NCBI RefSeq assembly: GCF_009601685.2
Contig: NZ_CP045701.2
Span: 5,952,001 to 6,016,000 of the forward strand
Source: Pseudomonas brassicacearum
Lineage (GTDB): Bacteria > Pseudomonadota > Gammaproteobacteria > Pseudomonadales > Pseudomonadaceae
Direction: 5' to 3'
Length of the DNA: 64,000 bases
Shown: positions 58,797 through 64,000 of the stretch, piece after piece
Numbering within the stretch: the stretch's first letter is position 1
Layout of the letters: each line of letters begins with the position of its first letter
Program-made: the position numbers and the translations under genes
Notes under the pieces: model-generated
Databases searched by the model: none
Seen by the model: the letters and a program-made list of their open reading frames with translations, nothing else
What the model was told of the DNA's origin: nothing

Positions 58797-59594
58797 ATGC
58801 GTGTAGCCCTCTACCAATGCCCGCCGCTGCCACTGGATCCGGCCGGCAACCTGCAACGCCTGCACCAGGTGGCGGGGGAAGCCAGGGGCGCCGATGTGCT
58901 GGTGCTGCCGGAGATGTTCATGACCGGCTACAACATCGGCGTCGACGCGGTGAATGTATTGGCCGAGGTCTACAACGGCGAGTGGGCGCAACAGATCGCC
59001 CGCATTGCCAAGACGGCCGGCCTGGCGATTGTTTATGGCTACCCTGAACGCAGCGAAGACGGGCAGATCTACAACGCCGTGCAGCTGATCGACGCCCGGG
59101 GCGAGCGTCTGGCCAACTACCGCAAGAGCCACCTTTTCGGCGATCTCGATCACGCCATGTTCAGCGCTGGCGACGACGCATTGCCCATCGTGGAGCTCAA
59201 TGGCTGGAAGCTCGGCGTCCTGATTTGCTATGACCTGGAGTTCCCGGAAAATGCCCGACGCCTGGCCCTGGCCGGCGCCGAGCTGATCCTGGTGCCGACC
59301 GCCAATATGCAACCCTACGAGTTCATCGCCGACGTCACCGTGCGCGCCCGGGCCATCGAGAACCAGTGTTTCGTGGCGTACGCCAACTACTGCGGCCACG
59401 AAGGTGAACTGCAGTATTGCGGCCAAAGCAGCATCGCCGCCCCGAATGGCAGCCGCCCGGCCCTTGCGGGGCTGGATGAGGCCTTGATCGTCGGAGAACT
59501 GGATCGACAACTGATGGACGACTCCCGCGCGGCCTACAACTACCTGCATGATCGTCGCCCCGAGCTTTACGACGACCTGACAAACATTGATTGA
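58797..59594 (+). CDS. davA: 5-aminovaleramidase DavA (nitrilase family)
   Basis: Hydrolyses 5-aminovaleramide to 5-aminovalerate. 265 residues of carbon-nitrogen hydrolase fold with the catalytic Glu in LVLPEMFMTGYNIG, Lys in NYRKSHLFGDLD and Cys in GVLICYDLEFPEN. AAAGGAG at spacing 6 supports the ATG giving MRVALYQC. Co-transcribed with davB. Confidence 0.92.
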   Translation: MRVALYQCPPLPLDPAGNLQRLHQVAGEARGADVLVLPEMFMTGYNIGVDAVNVLAEVYNGEWAQQIARIAKTAGLAIVYGYPERSEDGQIYNAVQLIDARGERLANYRKSHLFGDLDHAMFSAGDDALPIVELNGWKLGVLICYDLEFPENARRLALAGAELILVPTANMQPYEFIADVTVRARAIENQCFVAYANYCGHEGELQYCGQSSIAAPNGSRPALAGLDEALIVGELDRQLMDDSRAAYNYLHDRRPELYDDLTNID

Positions 59595-59652
59595 GGATTG
59601 AGAACGCGGCCTAATCCGCTAGCATGAGCGCATCTTTGTTCTGGAAGCGCTC

Positions 59653-62085
59653 ATGCCGGCCCCCGACTCCCTCCGCCCCCACACTGAAACCCTGGCCAAC
59701 GGCTTGCGGGTGACATTGCGTCACGTCCCAGGCCTCAAGCGCAGCGCTGCAGTACTGCGAGTCGCGGCTGGCAGCCATGATGCGCCCCTGGCCTGGCCGG
59801 GAATGGCGCACTTGCTCGAACATCTGTTCTTCCTCGGCACCGAGCGTTTTCCCACTGGGGAGAACCTGATGGCCTACGTGCAGCGCCATGGCGGCCAGGT
59901 CAATGCGCGTACCAGCGAACGCACCACGGACTTTTTCGTCGAGTTGCCGCCCGCAACCTTCGCCGACGGACTGGAACGACTGGGGGACATGCTCGCCCAC
60001 CCGCGCCTGGATGAAGCCGATCAAGTGCGCGAACGGGAAGTGCTGCATGCCGAGTTCATTGCCTGGTCCCAGGATGCTGCAGCCCAGCGACAGCTCGCCT
60101 TGCATGATGGCCTGTCGGCGACCCATCCACTGCGGGGTTTTCATGCCGGCAATCGCGACAGCCTCGCGGTGACGCAAACCGAATTCCAAAGCGCATTGCA
60201 CGACTTCTATCGCTGCTTTTACCAGAGCGGCCAGATGACCCTGAGCCTGGCCGGCCCGCAAAGCATCGACGCCTTGAAAGCGCTGGCAGAACAGTTCGAC
60301 AGCCACATACCGGCCGGTGAAGCGGTTGCCAGGCCCGCACCGCCAAGGCTGATGGCGTCGTCCCAGACGAGTTATCAACAGACCCGCGCGGGTGGCCTTG
60401 ATCTGCTGTTCGCCTTTGAAGATTTGCCCGCTGCCTCGCCTCAAGCCCTGGATTTTCTCTGTACGTGGCTGAACTCCAGCAAACCGGGTGGCCTGCTCGC
60501 CACGCTGCGTCAGCGCGGCCTGGCTGACAGCCTCAAGGCCACGCCGCTGTATGAATTTGCCGGGCAAGCGCTGCTGCACCTCGAACTCAAGCACGCCAAC
60601 GCTCTGGCAGCAGAGCAGATCCTACCGTTGCTGCTCGACTGGCTGGGGTTCATTGCCGCCCAGGCCGACTGGGCGCCGTTGCGCCAGGAGTTCACCGCAC
60701 TGTTGCAGCGCCGGCAGGAGACAGGATCGGCCTTGCAGTTGGCCCGCTGGGATTGTGAAGGGCGTGACGGGCCGCTGCTGGCAAAAGACCTCATGAGGCT
60801 CAGGGAAATCCTCAAGCAGCTGCACCCCGTCGACAACGTCACGCAACAATGGCAACTGCCCGCGCCCAATCCGTTTCTGCAAACGCCAAGCGAAGCGCCA
60901 CGCGCCGGCCTGATACGCGGCCAGACCAGTGCCCACCGCGGTTTACGAACTTTCGCCCAGGACCGCTCCCGGGGGCGCCGGGAACGTTCGCCCATGCAGT
61001 TCAGCCAGGCGCTGCCAGACAACGGTCGTGAAGGCGCGGTGTACCTGCGCTGGCAATTGACGACCCAGGCACCGCTCGACTTTCAACCCAGGCTCGACCG
61101 GCACCTGCAGGATGTGCGCGAGGATGCTCGCCAGGCCGGTGTGGACGTCAGCTTCGAGCCCTCCGGTCATCAATGGCTACTGAAACTGGTCGGTTTACAG
61201 GCGCCGATACCATTGGTACTCGAACACGTTCTGACGAAGCTTGCGCAACCGCTGCCAATGGTCCAGGCCGATCATGAAACTCCGCTGATGCCGATTCGAC
61301 ACCTGCTGAAGGCCTTGCCGAATCACTGCCGGCAATCGTCAACGTTGCCAATGCCCGACAGCGATCAACATGTGTGGACAACGGCCCGATGGGACGGGTT
61401 GGCCATCGGTCTGTCGACGGCCACCCAAGGAGCGCTGGGCCCTGCGTTGGCCCGGGTGCCAGGCATCGCCGACGAGGACGTCAACCTGGCAGCGGCACCT
61501 GGCGGGCAGTGCCTCTGGCATACGCTCCAGACTCACGGCGAAGAACCGGCCGTGTTGCTGTTTTGCCCGACAGCCACTCCGGCACTGGCCGACGAAGCCG
61601 CCTGGCGGTTGCTGGCGCAGCTGTGTCAGACACCGTTCTACCAGCGCCTGCGCGTCGAGTTGCAGTTGGGTTATGCGGTGTTCAGTGGATTGAAGCAGAT
61701 CGATGGACAAACCGGGGTGTTGTTCGGCGTCCAATCGCCCAGCCTCTCGGCCACGCAACTGAGCGCCCATATCGAACAATTCCTGGCCGGGTTACCGGCA
61801 TTGATCGAGCAGCTCGATGATTTATCCCTGACTGGCCAGCAACAAGCGCTCGCCGCCCAACTCCAGAGCACCGCCCTGCCCTGCGCCCAAGCCGCCGAGC
61901 TGCTTTGGCAGGGCAAGCTGGCCGGCCACCCGTCGGATTATCTTGAGCAACTGTCCGCTGCCATCGCGTGCCTGGATCGCACGCAGCTAAAAATGGCCGC
62001 CCAACGTCTGCTCGAGGCTGAAGGGCGATGGCATTGCCTGAGCAACGGAACCTGCCCGGGAGGACGCTGGCAAGCGGCGCAGTGA
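59653..62085 (+). CDS. pqqF: PQQ biosynthesis peptidase PqqF
   Basis: M16 family metalloprotease, 810 residues, thought to release the crosslinked Glu-Tyr from PqqA with PqqG. The inverted zinc motif HLLEHLFFLGTE is at about residue 53 and the distal Glu in REREVLHAEF at about 130; the second half is the inactive lobe. Located just upstream of pqqA, as in P. putida and P. fluorescens. 166 bp of spacer to pqqA carry the pqqA promoter. Confidence 0.93.
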   Translation: MPAPDSLRPHTETLANGLRVTLRHVPGLKRSAAVLRVAAGSHDAPLAWPGMAHLLEHLFFLGTERFPTGENLMAYVQRHGGQVNARTSERTTDFFVELPPATFADGLERLGDMLAHPRLDEADQVREREVLHAEFIAWSQDAAAQRQLALHDGLSATHPLRGFHAGNRDSLAVTQTEFQSALHDFYRCFYQSGQMTLSLAGPQSIDALKALAEQFDSHIPAGEAVARPAPPRLMASSQTSYQQTRAGGLDLLFAFEDLPAASPQALDFLCTWLNSSKPGGLLATLRQRGLADSLKATPLYEFAGQALLHLELKHANALAAEQILPLLLDWLGFIAAQADWAPLRQEFTALLQRRQETGSALQLARWDCEGRDGPLLAKDLMRLREILKQLHPVDNVTQQWQLPAPNPFLQTPSEAPRAGLIRGQTSAHRGLRTFAQDRSRGRRERSPMQFSQALPDNGREGAVYLRWQLTTQAPLDFQPRLDRHLQDVREDARQAGVDVSFEPSGHQWLLKLVGLQAPIPLVLEHVLTKLAQPLPMVQADHETPLMPIRHLLKALPNHCRQSSTLPMPDSDQHVWTTARWDGLAIGLSTATQGALGPALARVPGIADEDVNLAAAPGGQCLWHTLQTHGEEPAVLLFCPTATPALADEAAWRLLAQLCQTPFYQRLRVELQLGYAVFSGLKQIDGQTGVLFGVQSPSLSATQLSAHIEQFLAGLPALIEQLDDLSLTGQQQALAAQLQSTALPCAQAAELLWQGKLAGHPSDYLEQLSAAIACLDRTQLKMAAQRLLEAEGRWHCLSNGTCPGGRWQAAQ

Positions 62086-62251
62086 TCATTGCAGACGCTG
62101 TAATGAGCTTTCTTCGAGAATCGCGGCGAACGAATAGGTCAGATTTAGTAACATAGGCGCCTAAGCATCTGAACATCTCCGAGCGGAGGTGGACTATATG
62201 TATAGGTCTCAACCGTTCTGTCTAACGAAAGCATCCCAAAGGAGTATTCCC

Positions 62252-62326
62252 ATGTCCTGGTCCAAACCCGCATATATCGACCTGCGTATCGGTTTCGAAG
62301 TCACCATGTACTTCGCCAGCCGTTGA
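62252..62326 (+). CDS. pqqA: PQQ precursor peptide PqqA
   Basis: 24 residues, [20 protein letters not shown] plus FASR. Glu16 and Tyr20 are the residues crosslinked by PqqE and become PQQ. AAAGGAG at spacing 9 precedes the ATG. Highly expressed alone because of the terminator that follows. Too short for most gene finders. Confidence 0.97.
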   Translation: MSWSKPAYIDLRIGFEVTMYFASR

Positions 62327-62356
62327 ATGCTGCAGGCGGTTAAGCACGCAGCACTA

Positions 62357-62383
62357 CGCCTCGGTCAGCCGAGGCGTTTTTAT
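62357..62383 (+). terminator. Terminator/attenuator between pqqA and pqqB
   Basis: CGCCTCGG/CCGAGGCG (8-bp stem, TCAG loop) followed by TTTTTATTT. It limits read-through from pqqA into pqqB and so sets the high ratio of substrate peptide to enzymes. Confidence 0.9.
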
Positions 62384-62406
62384 TTCGGTTTGCAGATGGA
62401 GCAGCC

Positions 62407-63318
62407 ATGTTCGTCCAGATTCTAGGTTCTGCCGCCGGTGGCGGTTTCCCCCAGTGGAACTGCAACTGCGCCAATTGCGCAGGTTTTCGCGACGGCAGCC
62501 TGCGGGCCCAGGCGCGCACCCAATCGTCCATCGCCCTGTCCGATGACGGTGTGAACTGGGTGTTGTGCAACGCCTCTCCGGACATTCGCGCCCAGCTCCA
62601 GGCGTTCGCCCCGATGCAGCCGGGCCGGGCCCTGCGTGACACCGGCATTGGCGCGATCATCCTGATGGACAGCCAGATCGACCACACCACCGGCCTGCTC
62701 AGCCTGCGCGAAGGTTGCCCACATCAAGTCTGGTGCACCGACATGGTCCATGAAGACCTGAGCACCGGCTTTCCGCTGTTCAACATGCTGACCCACTGGA
62801 ACGGCGGGTTGAGCTGGAATCGCATCGAACTCGACCAGAGCTTCACCATCGCCGCCTGCCCGAACCTGCGCTTCACCCCCCTGCCCCTGCGCAGCGCCGC
62901 GCCACCCTACTCACCGCATCGCTTCGACCCGCACCCGGGCGACAACATCGGGCTGATCGTCGAAGACCTGCGTACAGGTGGCAAGCTGTTCTATGCCCCA
63001 GGCCTGGGCAAGGTCGACGAGTCGTTGTTGGAGATCATGGCCGGCAGCGATTGCCTGTTGGTGGACGGTACGATGTGGGACGACGATGAAATGCAGCGCC
63101 GTGGCGTCGGCACCCGCACCGGCCGGGAAATGGGCCACCTGGCCCAGAATGGCCCCGGCGGCATGCTGGAAGTGCTGGAACAAGTGCCTGGGCCGCGCAA
63201 GGTCCTTATCCATATCAACAACACCAACCCGATCCTGGACGAAGATTCGCCTGAACGGGCTGAGCTTGTACGTCGAAAGATTGAAGTGTCTTACGACGGA
63301 ATGAGTATTGAGTTGTAG
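62407..63318 (+). CDS. pqqB: PQQ biosynthesis protein PqqB
   Basis: Metallo-beta-lactamase-fold protein of 303 residues with the N-terminal zinc site [14 protein letters not shown] and [16 protein letters not shown]; late [12 protein letters not shown]. Recent work assigns it an iron-dependent hydroxylase role on the di-amino acid intermediate; older literature called it a transporter. The ATG follows GGAGCAGCC. Confidence 0.95.
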   Translation: MFVQILGSAAGGGFPQWNCNCANCAGFRDGSLRAQARTQSSIALSDDGVNWVLCNASPDIRAQLQAFAPMQPGRALRDTGIGAIILMDSQIDHTTGLLSLREGCPHQVWCTDMVHEDLSTGFPLFNMLTHWNGGLSWNRIELDQSFTIAACPNLRFTPLPLRSAAPPYSPHRFDPHPGDNIGLIVEDLRTGGKLFYAPGLGKVDESLLEIMAGSDCLLVDGTMWDDDEMQRRGVGTRTGREMGHLAQNGPGGMLEVLEQVPGPRKVLIHINNTNPILDEDSPERAELVRRKIEVSYDGMSIEL

Positions 63319-63387
63319 GAAGGGCGGAACGATTGTGGGGGTGAGCCTGCGGTGCATCAGCCTAGTCGATGCTGGCTGGACTGGCCT

Positions 63388-63480
63388 CATCGCGAGCAAG
63401 CTCGCTCCCACAGTAGTTCGAGTCGCATTGGATACCTGATTCACAGCAAAACCAGTGTGGGAGCGAGCTCGCTCGCGATG
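63388..63480. repeat. REP doublet between pqqB and pqqC
   Basis: TCATCGCGAGCAAGCTCGCT plus CCCACAG and, about 40 bp later, GTGTGGGAGCGAGCTCGCTC plus GCGATGG in opposite orientation. It widens the pqqB-pqqC gap to 212 bp, inside an operon that is normally compact. Confidence 0.85.
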
Positions 63481-63530
63481 GGGCCAGCCCTGACGCCACA
63501 AAACCCACGGGCATTTCCCGGAGAACCCAA

Positions 63531-64000
63531 ATGACTGACACCCCCCTGTCCCCCGCCGAGTTCGAAGCCGCCCTGCGTGCCAAGGGTGCGTATTACCACA
63601 TCCATCACCCGTATCATGTGGCGATGTATGAAGGCCGCGCGACTCGCGAGCAGATCCAGGGCTGGGTCGCGAACCGCTTTTACTACCAGGTGAATATCCC
63701 GCTCAAGGACGCCGCGATCCTGGCCAACTGCCCGGACCGGGAGATCCGCCGCGAGTGGATCCAGCGCTTGCTCGACCATGACGGCGCTCCCGGCGAAGAT
63801 GGCGGCATCGAGGCCTGGCTGCGACTGGGCCAGGCCGTGGGGCTGGACCCCGATCAACTGCGCTCCCAGGAGCTGGTACTGCCAGGTGTGCGTTTCGCCG
63901 TGGACGCCTACGTCAACTTCGCCCGCCGGGCCTGCTGGCAGGAAGCCGCCAGCAGCTCGCTGACCGAACTGTTCGCCCCGCAGATCCACCAATCGCGCCT
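63531..64000 (+). CDS. pqqC: PQQ synthase PqqC (3' end beyond the window)
   Basis: The first 156 of about 250 residues of the cofactorless oxidase that performs the last ring closure and eight-electron oxidation. Conserved helices are visible: [36 protein letters not shown] and [12 protein letters not shown]. The ATG is preceded by CCCGGAGAACCCAA. It continues past the right edge. Confidence 0.96.
   Translation, partial: MTDTPLSPAEFEAALRAKGAYYHIHHPYHVAMYEGRATREQIQGWVANRFYYQVNIPLKDAAILANCPDREIRREWIQRLLDHDGAPGEDGGIEAWLRLGQAVGLDPDQLRSQELVLPGVRFAVDAYVNFARRACWQEAASSSLTELFAPQIHQSR

Overview
This window is a stretch of chromosome from a fluorescent-group Pseudomonas (P. fluorescens/P. putida lineage). 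The evidence is the gene order, which follows the P. aeruginosa PAO1 block from about PA0575 to PA0609 plus the trpGDC-vfr-coq7 block, together with the pqqF-pqqA-pqqB-pqqC order, a davBA lysine-catabolism pair, high-GC codon use and many copies of the Pseudomonas REP repeat GTGGGAGCGAGCTTGCTCGC. Nearly all genes are recognisable housekeeping or core metabolic genes. Gene names rest on motifs, lengths and synteny recalled from knowledge of these families; no database search was possible.

Layout. 1-5.7 kb: a truncated HIT protein, coq7, an OsmC protein, vfr, a lipoate-ligase-like gene and trpGDC. 5.7-8.2 kb: the trpG leader region, a broken remnant of an EstP-type autotransporter, and trpE. 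8.2-10.9 kb: gph, rpe and an iron-type alcohol dehydrogenase. 11-19 kb: an ABC importer and two-component system matching agtABCD/agtSR (4-aminobutyrate and 5-aminovalerate uptake). 19-22.7 kb: a DUF3530 gene, then djlA, murU and amgK. 22.7-25.6 kb: an unexplained hairpin-rich segment followed by a complete group II intron with a reverse transcriptase. 25.6-33.3 kb: lptD-surA-pdxA-rsmA-apaG-apaH-glpE. 33.6-38.5 kb: the prkA-yeaH-spoVR stress operon. 38.5-42.4 kb: cca, folK, folB, plsY, tsaD. 42.6-47.2 kb: the rpsU-dnaG-rpoD macromolecular synthesis operon. 47.3-51.1 kb: an RmcA-type c-di-GMP enzyme. 51.1-53.8 kb: a CAU-anticodon tRNA and pcaQ-pcaHG. 54-59.6 kb: a large protein of unknown function, an Lrp-type regulator and davBA. 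59.6-64 kb: pqqF, pqqA, pqqB and the start of pqqC.

Most interesting signals. (1) Two short coding sequences ending in Ala-Arg-Trp-Arg-Trp-Arg lie just upstream of trpG and trpE. The trpE copy is the in-frame 3' end of gph, and the two copies are clearly related in sequence. They look like a duplicated tryptophan attenuator leader, one copy of which is fused to an enzyme gene. (2) A group II intron sits 70 bp upstream of the essential gene lptD, in the same orientation. It is preceded by about 400 bp of back-to-back hairpins that I cannot identify. (3) The trpE-trpG interval, which holds the pyocin cluster in P. aeruginosa, here contains only a decayed 3' fragment of an autotransporter gene. 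(4) A 786-codon gene of unknown function has no ordinary start codon at the expected place.

How the genes work together. Tryptophan biosynthesis is split into trpE and trpGDC, with matching leaders. davBA makes 5-aminovalerate from lysine, and the agt system is of the kind that imports 5-aminovalerate and GABA. pcaHG opens the protocatechuate ring under PcaQ control. The pqq genes make the PQQ cofactor.
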